A model generated the notes under the pieces. The model was not told the DNA's origin, ran no database searches, and saw only the letters and a list, made by a program, of their open reading frames with translations. A DNA stretch of 64,000 nucleotides from Verrucomicrobiaceae bacterium UBA1938 (GTDB lineage: Bacteria; Verrucomicrobiota; Verrucomicrobiia; Verrucomicrobiales; Verrucomicrobiaceae). Location: positions 1 to 64,000 of the forward strand of contig DDFC01000005.1 in assembly GCA_002336895.1 (NCBI GenBank), given 5' to 3'. Each line of letters starts with the position of its first letter. The first letter of the stretch is position 1. Below are positions 17,087 through 24,154 of this stretch, piece after piece. The translations under genes and the position numbers were made by a program.

Positions 17087-17833
17087 ATGGGTAAACTTCA
17101 AGACCAGATCGCAGTCGTCACCGGTGCCGGACGTGGCATCGGCAAAGCCATCGCCGAAACCTTCGCCGCCGAGGGGGCCAAAGTGGCCGTCGTCAGCCGC
17201 ACGCTGGCCAATGCGCAGAGCGCCGCAGACGCCATCAATGCCAAATTCCCCGACGCCGCCAAGGCCTACGCCCTGGACGTGGCGGACGGCAATGCCTGCG
17301 CCGAAGTGGGCAAGCAGATCCTGACCGACTACGACCACGTGGACATCCTGGTGAACAACGCCGGTGTGACCAAGGACGGCCTGCTGCTGCGCATGAGCGA
17401 GGCAGACTGGGACGCTGTGCTGGACACCAATCTGAAGGGTGCCTTCAACATGGTGAAGGCCTTTCAGCGCAGCATCCTCAAGCAGAAGGGGGCACGCATC
17501 ATCAATATCAGCTCCGTCATCGGCCTCATCGGCAATGCAGGCCAGGCCAATTACGCCGCCAGCAAGGCCGGCCTCATCGGCTTCACCAAATCTCTGGCAC
17601 GCGAGTTCGCGGGCCGTGGCGTCACCGCCAACTGCATCTGCCCCGGCTTCATCGCCACGGACATGACGCACGTGCTCAATGACACGGTGAAGGCTGAGAT
17701 CCTCAAAAAGATCCCGCTGGGCGACCTGGGCAGCGCCGACGACATCTCCGCCGCCGCCCTCTACCTCGCCAGCCCAGCCGCCCGTTACGTCACCGGCCAG
17801 GTGCTGACGGTGGACGGTGGCATGGTGATGTAA
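17087..17833 (+). CDS. fabG: 3-oxoacyl-[ACP] reductase
   Basis: A 248-residue SDR of typical FabG length that reduces 3-oxoacyl-ACP in fatty acid synthesis using NADPH. Visible motifs are VTGAGRGIG, VSRTLANA (Arg for the cofactor phosphate), NNAGVTKDGLLLRM, INISSVIGLIGNAGQANYAASK (split here only to show Ser/Tyr/Lys) and PGFIATDMTHVL with the closing YVTGQVLTVDGGMVM. The match across the whole length, including GNAGQANY, favours FabG over a generic SDR. ATG 17087 begins the protein a few residues before the first beta strand; 17075 is an alternative. It stands alone, without other fab genes nearby. Confidence 0.9.
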   Translation: MGKLQDQIAVVTGAGRGIGKAIAETFAAEGAKVAVVSRTLANAQSAADAINAKFPDAAKAYALDVADGNACAEVGKQILTDYDHVDILVNNAGVTKDGLLLRMSEADWDAVLDTNLKGAFNMVKAFQRSILKQKGARIINISSVIGLIGNAGQANYAASKAGLIGFTKSLAREFAGRGVTANCICPGFIATDMTHVLNDTVKAEILKKIPLGDLGSADDISAAALYLASPAARYVTGQVLTVDGGMVM

Positions 17834-17936
17834 ATGGGGGAAGCTGATCCTAGGCCTAGGCGGAGCTAGGTATCATATCCTTCCCGCCCGGGCCAGATCT
17901 GCTAATCCTCTCTGGGACCCAATCAGGACGAGCCCC

Positions 17937-18164
17937 TCAAGCCTTTGCGGCAAACAGCTGCACCGTGCCAGTGGCATGCAGTACGCACATGACACCCGCG
18001 CCTGTGGTGATCAGGGCGATGATCAGCGTGGTGAGACGGTGCTTCCGGATCCAGGCCTCCGAGTACTCCAGGTCCAGCGGATGCACCACCAACCAGCCTT
18101 TGAGCAGGCAGAAATTGAAAAGCCCGATGGCAAAAGAGATGAAGGCAACCAGCCAGCCGATCAT
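17937..18164 (-). CDS. Small two-helix membrane protein
   Basis: A 75-residue protein with two hydrophobic segments (about residues 1-22 and 45-65) separated by a charged stretch (DLEYSEAWIRKHR), so it is probably an inner-membrane hairpin protein. No family is recognised. It sits between fabG and the sulfatase with its own spacing. Composition and membrane pattern make coding likely, but there is no second line of evidence. Confidence 0.5.
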   Translation of the reverse strand: MIGWLVAFISFAIGLFNFCLLKGWLVVHPLDLEYSEAWIRKHRLTTLIIALITTGAGVMCVLHATGTVQLFAAKA

Positions 18165-18255
18165 AAAACGTGGGTGTTGTGTCTTGGGGGTGGGGAACCC
18201 CTCTGCCTAACGCCGCTGGAAGCAGAAATCAAGACGCATGCGCGGGTGGGGCTCC

Positions 18256-19548
18256 TCACGGCTTCCACCATGCATCCAGCTTGGCGCTGAGCGCCTTCAC
18301 TTTGTCTGCATTCTCCGCCGCCAGATTCTTCTCTTCCTGCGGGTCGGCCTTCAATTCATAGAGTTCCACCACATCCTGGGGCTGGTTGGCGGCATGGGGG
18401 ACGATGAGTTTGTCGTGTCCATCGACAATCCAGCGCCATTTCAGGCTGGTCGCGGGCACGTTTAGGTCCACAAAGTTGTGGGTGAAGCACTCGCCGTAAA
18501 GTGTCTTGCGCGCGCTGACGGCGGCGGCATCCAGCAGGTCGATGCCAGGAAATGTCTTCGCTGGGGCGATGCCCGTGGCCTTGAGCAGCGTGGGCACGAG
18601 GTCGATGGACTGCGCCAGCTCTTCGCTCATCTTGGGCTGTACATGCCCGGGCCAGCGCACCATGATGGGCGTGCGCAGGCCTCCGTCGTACTGGCTTTGC
18701 TTTGACTTGTCCGCATAGCGGCCGGTCTTCGGGTTGGTGATCCAGCCGTTGTCGCTGAGATAGACGAAGATGGTGTTCTCCTTCATCCCGTTGTCGTCGA
18801 TGTGCTTGATCAGCTCGCCGCAGGTTTCGTCAAACCATTCCACCATGGCCCAGTATTTCGCCACGTGTGCGCTTGGCGTCTTGTCCTTGTACTTGTCAAA
18901 GAGGCGTTGCGGTGGCGTGTGGGGATCGTGCGGCATCATGGGCGCATACCACACAAAGAAGGGCTTTTTCTCCTGCCGTGCCGTGGCGATGAATTCATAG
19001 ATGGGCTGCATGGTCTTGCGGCCGATGTCCAGGCCCGCGTCGCCATGGCGGCCGCCGTGCGTCATGCCGTGGGTGAAGCCGCCGCGCTCGTAGCTCTTTT
19101 GCCACCACTTGCCGGTCTGCAGGCTCAGATAACCCTTCTGCTTCAGCATGGTGGGCAGCGTGCCGGCTTCTTCGAGGTGCCTGCTCACCACCTCGCGTCC
19201 TGCCTCAAACTGCGGGCTGCTTTGAAACTCGCGCGGCTTCATGCCGGCGGGAATGGGCGGATCATTGCTCGTCACCTTGTGCTGGTGCGGAAACAACCCG
19301 GTGATCAGCGAAGCAAGGCTGGGGCAGCACAGGCTGCAAGGCACATACCCGCGGGTGAAGGTGAGGCTCTCCTTTGCCAGCCGGTCCAGATTTGGTGTCT
19401 GAATGACCTCGTTTCCCATGAAGCCGTAGTCGCTATACAGATGGTCGTCCGAGATGATCATGACGATGTTTGGCGGCGGCGCATCGGCGGCCACGAGAAA
19501 GCAGGGCAGGGCAAGCAGCGAAAGAAAAAGACGGCGTATCATGAGCAT
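18256..19548 (-). CDS. Sulfatase family protein, exported
   Basis: A 430-residue type I sulfatase-fold protein with a Sec signal (MIRRLFLSLLALPCFLVAADA). It shows the N-terminal metal motif NIVMIISDD, TPNLDRLAKESLTFTRGY, and downstream FVYLSDNGW with GLRTPIMVRWPG. The site where formylglycine is made reads LCCPSLASLITG, so Cys is present but the usual Arg of CxPSR is Leu. This may be a subfamily trait rather than damage. It would cleave a sulfate ester outside the cytoplasm. The start at 19548 is preferred for a compact signal peptide; 19542 and 19572 are alternatives. It is divergent from the operon starting at 19609. Confidence 0.88.
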   Translation of the reverse strand: MLMIRRLFLSLLALPCFLVAADAPPPNIVMIISDDHLYSDYGFMGNEVIQTPNLDRLAKESLTFTRGYVPCSLCCPSLASLITGLFPHQHKVTSNDPPIPAGMKPREFQSSPQFEAGREVVSRHLEEAGTLPTMLKQKGYLSLQTGKWWQKSYERGGFTHGMTHGGRHGDAGLDIGRKTMQPIYEFIATARQEKKPFFVWYAPMMPHDPHTPPQRLFDKYKDKTPSAHVAKYWAMVEWFDETCGELIKHIDDNGMKENTIFVYLSDNGWITNPKTGRYADKSKQSQYDGGLRTPIMVRWPGHVQPKMSEELAQSIDLVPTLLKATGIAPAKTFPGIDLLDAAAVSARKTLYGECFTHNFVDLNVPATSLKWRWIVDGHDKLIVPHAANQPQDVVELYELKADPQEEKNLAAENADKVKALSAKLDAWWKP

Positions 19549-19608
19549 GGTTGGGCGCATGAGAACGAACATGACTCAAGGCATCTTGCCAGGAGTGTTG
19601 GCAGGTGA

Positions 19609-19920
19609 TTGAATGAAGTGATGGACGAAAATATGATTCCTCAGCCAAACCCGCCCGATGATAGTCGCTGGTGGAAGATATGGCTGGCCACCACCCTGAT
19701 TCTCCCTGGCGTGGTCGGTGCAGTGGGTTCTCGATGCGGGGAGGTTGGTCTTTTCTTTATCTTCGCACTTGGCCTGGCGAACCTGATGGTGCACGAGCTG
19801 GCTTGCAAAAAACTGGCTCCGCCCAAGAGCTGGCTTTACTTCTTTTTGATGTTTGGTGGCGGGTTTTTGATTCTATCATCTTTTTATTCCGGCTGCCTGG
19901 TGGGCAGGCCACAACGTTGA
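19609..19920 (+). CDS. Small membrane protein, tandem family copy 1
   Basis: A 103-residue protein with a Pro-rich start (IPQPNPPDD), then WWKIWLATTLILPG and three to four hydrophobic segments, ending in FGGGFLILSSFYSGC. It is the first and most divergent of three tandem paralogues (next copies at 19924 and 20245) that share the W-x-x-WL, central His/Lys-Leu and terminal GG-x6-S-x2-xGC patterns. It leads a five-gene unit with a radical SAM gene and an Lgt-like gene, 3 bases from the next ORF. No known family is recognised; inner-membrane location is inferred. Confidence 0.7.
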   Translation: MNEVMDENMIPQPNPPDDSRWWKIWLATTLILPGVVGAVGSRCGEVGLFFIFALGLANLMVHELACKKLAPPKSWLYFFLMFGGGFLILSSFYSGCLVGRPQR

Positions 19921-19923
19921 GCT

Positions 19924-20235
19924 ATGACTGAAGAATCTGCACCACCTCCTCCTCCGGCAAAGCCCGTGCCCCCTGAGGCCGGGCGCCTGTGGGTGGCATG
20001 GCTGCTCTCCACAATGGTCTTGCCATCAGTGGCGGGGACTCTTCTGGCAGTTGGCGCGGTTTACGCTCAGGTTTGCGTGGTAGTGCTGGTATGCGCCAGC
20101 TTGGGACTGCATCTTGGGGCATGTATCCGGCTGGCTCCGGAGCTTGCCTGTTTGTCCTTTTTTCTGGCAGTCGGCGGCTGGGTGCTCATGGCGGCGTCAT
20201 TTTTTGCTGGCTGCGTGCTTATGGCGATACGCTAA
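19924..20235 (+). CDS. Small membrane protein, tandem family copy 2
   Basis: A 103-residue protein. An N-terminal poly-Pro tract (APPPPPAKPVPP) precedes LWVAWLLSTMVLPS and several hydrophobic helices, with LGLHLGACIRLAP in the middle and VGGWVLMAASFFAGC near the end. These positions match copies 1 and 3, so it arose by tandem duplication. It starts 3 bases after copy 1 and ends 9 bases before copy 3, so co-transcription is expected. The cytoplasmic poly-Pro segment may be a protein-binding tail. Function unknown. Confidence 0.7.
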   Translation: MTEESAPPPPPAKPVPPEAGRLWVAWLLSTMVLPSVAGTLLAVGAVYAQVCVVVLVCASLGLHLGACIRLAPELACLSFFLAVGGWVLMAASFFAGCVLMAIR

Positions 20236-20244
20236 ACTCAGGTC

Positions 20245-20583
20245 ATGTCCGACGCCCCTCCGCCTCCACTCCCGCCACCATCGCCGCCTGCCCCACCACC
20301 CGCTGGAGGTGGCTGGTGGTTTGCGTGGCTCCTTGCCACGGTGATCATGCCTGGGATGGCGATACCTGTAGTGGATCGCTTGCCCAATGCCAACTACAGC
20401 GTGGCATTATGCTGGGCGGGTGCGGCGGCCATTCTGATCCTGCACATCGTCGCTTCCGTCAAACTGGGCCGGAACCGCTCGGGCTGCATGGCCGTGGCGC
20501 TGACCTTCGGCGGCTGGGCGTTGATGCTGGCCTCCCTCTTTGTCGGTTGTGTGTCGATCATGAACAACATGAGCCACCGATGA
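20245..20583 (+). CDS. Small membrane protein, tandem family copy 3
   Basis: A 112-residue protein with a long Pro-rich start (APPPPLPPPSPPAPPPAGGG), then WWFAWLLATVIMPG, LHIVASVKLG and FGGWALMLASLFVGC, matching the other two copies. Its stop overlaps the start of the radical SAM gene (ATGA at 20580-20583), which ties the small-protein family to that enzyme by translational coupling. It probably spans the inner membrane three or four times. The family appears undescribed as far as can be judged without a search. Confidence 0.75.
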   Translation: MSDAPPPPLPPPSPPAPPPAGGGWWFAWLLATVIMPGMAIPVVDRLPNANYSVALCWAGAAAILILHIVASVKLGRNRSGCMAVALTFGGWALMLASLFVGCVSIMNNMSHR

Positions 20584-21926
20584 TGACCACGACGCTGCTG
20601 AAACGCACCACCTCACGCTGTCCGAAATGCCACAAGCCCTGCCCGGCCACGGTGGAGCAGCAGAATGGGAAGGTGTATATGAAGCGCCGCTGCATCGCGC
20701 ATGGGGAGTTCAGCGCATGCATTGCCAGTGATGCGCGCTTCTACTGGCTGGCGCAGGGCAAGGAGGAAAACCGCTGCTGCTCCGGTGGTGCCTGCTGCAC
20801 GGCAGAAGGCAAGACGGCTGGCACGCTGGGCCGCAATGCGGAAGGGCGCGGCACCAATCCCATCGAAACGCTCTCCACCTGCCTGGCGCTGATCGAGATC
20901 GTCAACTCCTGCAATCTTGCGTGCCCCACCTGCTACGCAGATTCGCCCGTGGGCATTGGTTCCAAGGTGGACGCCATCCCGGTGGCTGACATCCAGGCGC
21001 GAGTGGACGGAGTGATCGCACGTAAAGGCAAGATCGAGATCCTGCAGCTCTCCGGCGGAGAACCCACGCTGCACCCACAGCTCAGCGAACTCTGCCGCTG
21101 GGCCAAGGCGCATGAGAAGATCGACTTCCTGCTCATCAACTCCAACGGCCTGCGCTTTGCCAAAGACCCAGCGCTGTGCCGGGAACTGGGGGAGATCTTC
21201 CACAACGGTGGCCTGCAGGTGTATCTGCAGTTTGATGGATTGCAGGAAGAAGGGCACAAGGCGCTGCGCGGCGCCGACCTGCGCGAGGTGAAGCAGCAGG
21301 CGCTGGCGAATCTCGCCTCCGCAAACATCCCCGTGACGCTGGCCATGACCGTGACGCATGAAAACCTGCCGCACCTCTGGCAGACGATCCGCTTTGGCCT
21401 GGAGGATGCCAACATCCACGGCATCACCTTCCAGCCGGAGTTTCTCAGCGGGCGCAATCAGGCTCCCTCGCCAAAGCAGCGGCTGAACACGGCGGATATC
21501 CTCATGGCGGCGGTGGAGCAGTCGCAGGGGCAGCTCCGCTTCGAGGATTTTACGCCGCTTCCGTGCGGAGACCCCAACTGCGCCACCATCGGCTACCTCA
21601 TTCGCCGAGAGGGGCAGGTGTGGCACGTGAGCGACTTCCTCGACTTCAGCAAGCTGCAGGGCTTTCTGCAGGACAAGATCCACTACACGCTTGCCGATCT
21701 GGCGCAGTGCGGCTGTGAAAACGAACCGCTCGGCGAACTGCTGAAGACCATGGAAAAGACGCGCAGCATGGCCTTCCGCCTGATGGTTAAGCCCTTTATG
21801 GATGCATGGACCTGGGATGAAGACCGCATCGACCGCTGCTGCACGCATGTGATCCGGCCGGATGGCAAGCTGGACTCCTTCTGCCGCTACTACTCCGGCT
21901 TTGCCGACACCCGCCACGTCCTGTGA
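20580..21926 (+). CDS. Tes/MJ0619-like radical SAM protein
   Basis: A 448-residue radical SAM enzyme. The [4Fe-4S]/SAM motif is CNLACPTCY (Cys 111, 115, 118). The N-terminus has a metal-site domain (Cys 14, 17, 21, 38; NGKVYMKRRC, AHGEF) and the C-terminus has CCTHVIRPDGKLDSFCRYY. This combination resembles the archaeal tetraether-synthase (Tes, MJ0619-type) family and its bacterial relatives that couple lipid tails; SGGEPTLHPQL is the SAM-binding strand. An unusual CCSGGACC cluster (residues 66-73) may hold another metal. Function is inferred from family resemblance: C-H activation on a lipid or other hydrophobic chain. It overlaps both neighbours by 4 bases. Confidence 0.8.
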   Translation: MMTTTLLKRTTSRCPKCHKPCPATVEQQNGKVYMKRRCIAHGEFSACIASDARFYWLAQGKEENRCCSGGACCTAEGKTAGTLGRNAEGRGTNPIETLSTCLALIEIVNSCNLACPTCYADSPVGIGSKVDAIPVADIQARVDGVIARKGKIEILQLSGGEPTLHPQLSELCRWAKAHEKIDFLLINSNGLRFAKDPALCRELGEIFHNGGLQVYLQFDGLQEEGHKALRGADLREVKQQALANLASANIPVTLAMTVTHENLPHLWQTIRFGLEDANIHGITFQPEFLSGRNQAPSPKQRLNTADILMAAVEQSQGQLRFEDFTPLPCGDPNCATIGYLIRREGQVWHVSDFLDFSKLQGFLQDKIHYTLADLAQCGCENEPLGELLKTMEKTRSMAFRLMVKPFMDAWTWDEDRIDRCCTHVIRPDGKLDSFCRYYSGFADTRHVL

Positions 21927-22669
21927 CTCACTCCCCGCAGCATCAGTTTCTCCCCGGCAGCCCGGTCTATGCCCTGTGCATGATGCTGGGCATCGGCATC
22001 GGTGCTGTGTTCTGGTATAAGCGAGCACAAGGGCGCAGCGACATGCTGCTCATCTACCTGGGCGCACTGATCGGCGGCTTTGCCGGGGCCAAGCTGGCCT
22101 ACCTGCTGGCAGAGGGCTGGCTTGAGTGGCAGCAGCCCGACCGCCTGCTGCGCTGGGCCACCGGCAAGTCCGTGCTCGGCGGCCTGCTGGGCGCGTATGC
22201 CGGTGTGGAGTGGATGAAGCACCTCGTGGGCCACCGCAGCTCTACGGGAGATGCCTTTGCCGTCATCGTGCCTGTGGGCATCCTGCTCGGACGCTTGGGC
22301 TGCTATGTGAATGGCTGCTGCCTTGGCAGGCCGGTGGCGGGTGTCTTTGCCGTGCGGGACATTCATGGCGTGGCGCGCTGGCCTGCTCCGTTTGTCGAGG
22401 GCGCGTTTCAGGTCGTCATCCTAGCCATCATCCTGCTGCTGCAAAGGCGCGGAGTGCTGCGCGACCGGCTGTTTTTCCTCTACCTGGCAGCTTATGGCAT
22501 TTTCCGCTTTGTGCACGAATTCATGCGCGACACGCCCAAGATCTGGCTCGGGCTCAGCGGCTACCAGTTCATCTCCGCAGCGACAGCAGCGCTGGGTCTC
22601 TTCATGAGCTGGCGGCGCACGAAGGTCATGCATGTGCAGGCTGATACGCCTTTACCTGCTCAGGACTAG
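21923..22669 (+). CDS. Lgt-like (prolipoprotein diacylglyceryl transferase family) membrane protein
   Basis: A 248-residue polytopic membrane protein of the Lgt fold. The signature region reads GRLGCYVNGCCLGRP, where true Lgt has G-R-x-G-N-F-x-N-G-E; RFVHEFMRD near residue 195 matches the family's C-terminal motif. The essential His of the HGGL motif is replaced (SVLGGLLG), and Cys residues occupy the N/E positions, so it is unlikely to be the housekeeping Lgt. It uses a GTG start overlapping the radical SAM stop (GTGA), giving strict coupling. A diacylglyceryl- or phospholipid-handling partner for that enzyme is a reasonable inference. Confidence 0.8.
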   Translation: MTHSPQHQFLPGSPVYALCMMLGIGIGAVFWYKRAQGRSDMLLIYLGALIGGFAGAKLAYLLAEGWLEWQQPDRLLRWATGKSVLGGLLGAYAGVEWMKHLVGHRSSTGDAFAVIVPVGILLGRLGCYVNGCCLGRPVAGVFAVRDIHGVARWPAPFVEGAFQVVILAIILLLQRRGVLRDRLFFLYLAAYGIFRFVHEFMRDTPKIWLGLSGYQFISAATAALGLFMSWRRTKVMHVQADTPLPAQD

Positions 22670-22678
22670 CACTGCCGC

Positions 22679-24154
22679 TCAGTTCTTTGCCGCGATGGCT
22701 GCACGGTAATTCGCAAGGGCTCGGAAGTATTCAGCCTGGGCCTCCACTTCCAGCACCTTGGCGTCAAAGCTGGCCTGCTCACGGATCTGCAGCGCCAGCA
22801 GGTCGGTGGCGCCCTGCTTGAGGCGTTCGGCCTCCGCATTGGCCAGCTGCTGGGCCAGATCCACATTGCGCCGTGTCTGCTGCAGCACTTCGTGTGCGGT
22901 GTGCAGCGCGCTGTGGGCATCGCGCACATCAGCGGCTATCCGCTCTCTTGCAAAGCGCATCTCCTGGTTCAGGCGCTCGATCTGCGCTTGCGCCACGTCC
23001 ACACGGCCCTTGGCCTCGCGGCGCTGCAGCGGCACCTTGAACTCAATCTTGGCTTCCACCTCGGTTCGCTCGATGTCGCGAGGCGTTTTGCCAGTGACTC
23101 CCTGTGCGGCCTGCACGCCCACCTCCAGGCTGGGCAGCAGGTTGTTCTTGGCCAGGCGCAGGTCGATCCCCGTCTTTTCCAGCGTCAGCTCGATGCGCCG
23201 CATCTCCGGGCGGAAGATCAGCGCCTTGGCGATGTCTGCCATGAGCTGCGACTCCCCTGGGCGGTCATGCTCAGGAAAGGCGGAGGGCACGCGGGAGCGC
23301 TTCGCCAGAATGGGCTCCGCAGTGCGGGCATCCCGGTAAAAAAGCGAAAGCTCGATGGTGGCGGCCTGAAACCGCCTCGTGGCCTGCACCACGGCGATCT
23401 CGCGGCTGACCACCAGTCGCTGATTGTCCACCTGCACGATGGGGGCTGAGGCGCCGTTCTTCACCTGCTCGGCGATGGCTGAGTCTCGATCTCGTGCCAC
23501 GCGCAGCAGCGCCTCTGAAAGTGCGAGTCTCTGACCTGCCGCCAGCCAGCCATAGTAGGAAATGGTAGCCGCTCGTACAAAGTCCAGATACTGCCGCTGG
23601 ATGAAAGGATCTGCCAGCTCCTTGTCGATCTGCGCCTGCCACAGTGACGCACGGCGGCGGTCGATGGTCCCATCTCGCAGCAGCGGGATGCGGAAGCCAA
23701 GAAGGCCCTCGCCATCCACGCCAGTGCGATCCTTGTTATAGTTGGGCAGGAAGCCGCTGCTCAGGCGGTAGCCGCCGTACACGCTGCCGCCCCAGTTCGT
23801 CAGCGGCTGCTCCAGCATGGCGTAGCCTGTCTGCCCGTCGTAGTAACCTGCAGGCGCAAAGGAGCTGCCCGCATTCAAGTTCAGGTCAAAGGAGCCCAGC
23901 GCCTGACGCACACGCCCGTTGGCGATGTCCTGTTCGATCAGCGCTGCGAGGTATGGCGGGTATTGCGTCTGCACGCTTTTGAGCACCTCTGGCAGCAGCA
24001 GCGGGCGTGCTTTCTCGTCAGGTGCGGCCTCCAGGCCGGAGAAGGGCAGCATCAGCGCCACCACGGCGGCGCGGCAGCGGCCCACGCGGCGTCCAGTGCG
24101 AGGATTCATCATCGTGCGTGTGTTCATCATCTTCAGTGTCATGGAGCAAATCAT
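22679..24154 (-). CDS. TolC-family outer-membrane efflux protein
   Basis: A 491-residue TolC-like protein, the outer-membrane channel of a type I secretion or efflux system. A signal sequence (GRRVGRCRAAVVALMLPF, cleavage near SGLEAA) precedes two repeats of long coiled-coil helices typical of the family, such as DVAQAQIERLNQEMRFARERI and EVLQQTRRNVDLAQQLANAEAE (helices about residues 350-470). Its ATG overlaps the stop of the HlyD gene (ATGA at the junction, 24151-24154). It is third in the ABC-HlyD-TolC operon and ends 9 bases from the convergent Lgt-like gene. Confidence 0.88.
   Translation of the reverse strand: MICSMTLKMMNTRTMMNPRTGRRVGRCRAAVVALMLPFSGLEAAPDEKARPLLLPEVLKSVQTQYPPYLAALIEQDIANGRVRQALGSFDLNLNAGSSFAPAGYYDGQTGYAMLEQPLTNWGGSVYGGYRLSSGFLPNYNKDRTGVDGEGLLGFRIPLLRDGTIDRRRASLWQAQIDKELADPFIQRQYLDFVRAATISYYGWLAAGQRLALSEALLRVARDRDSAIAEQVKNGASAPIVQVDNQRLVVSREIAVVQATRRFQAATIELSLFYRDARTAEPILAKRSRVPSAFPEHDRPGESQLMADIAKALIFRPEMRRIELTLEKTGIDLRLAKNNLLPSLEVGVQAAQGVTGKTPRDIERTEVEAKIEFKVPLQRREAKGRVDVAQAQIERLNQEMRFARERIAADVRDAHSALHTAHEVLQQTRRNVDLAQQLANAEAERLKQGATDLLALQIREQASFDAKVLEVEAQAEYFRALANYRAAIAAKN

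Noticed and set aside
17852..17868. Short palindrome CCTAGGCCTAGG after fabG as a terminator
   Set aside because: The arms are too short to form a stable hairpin with a loop and no T-run follows.
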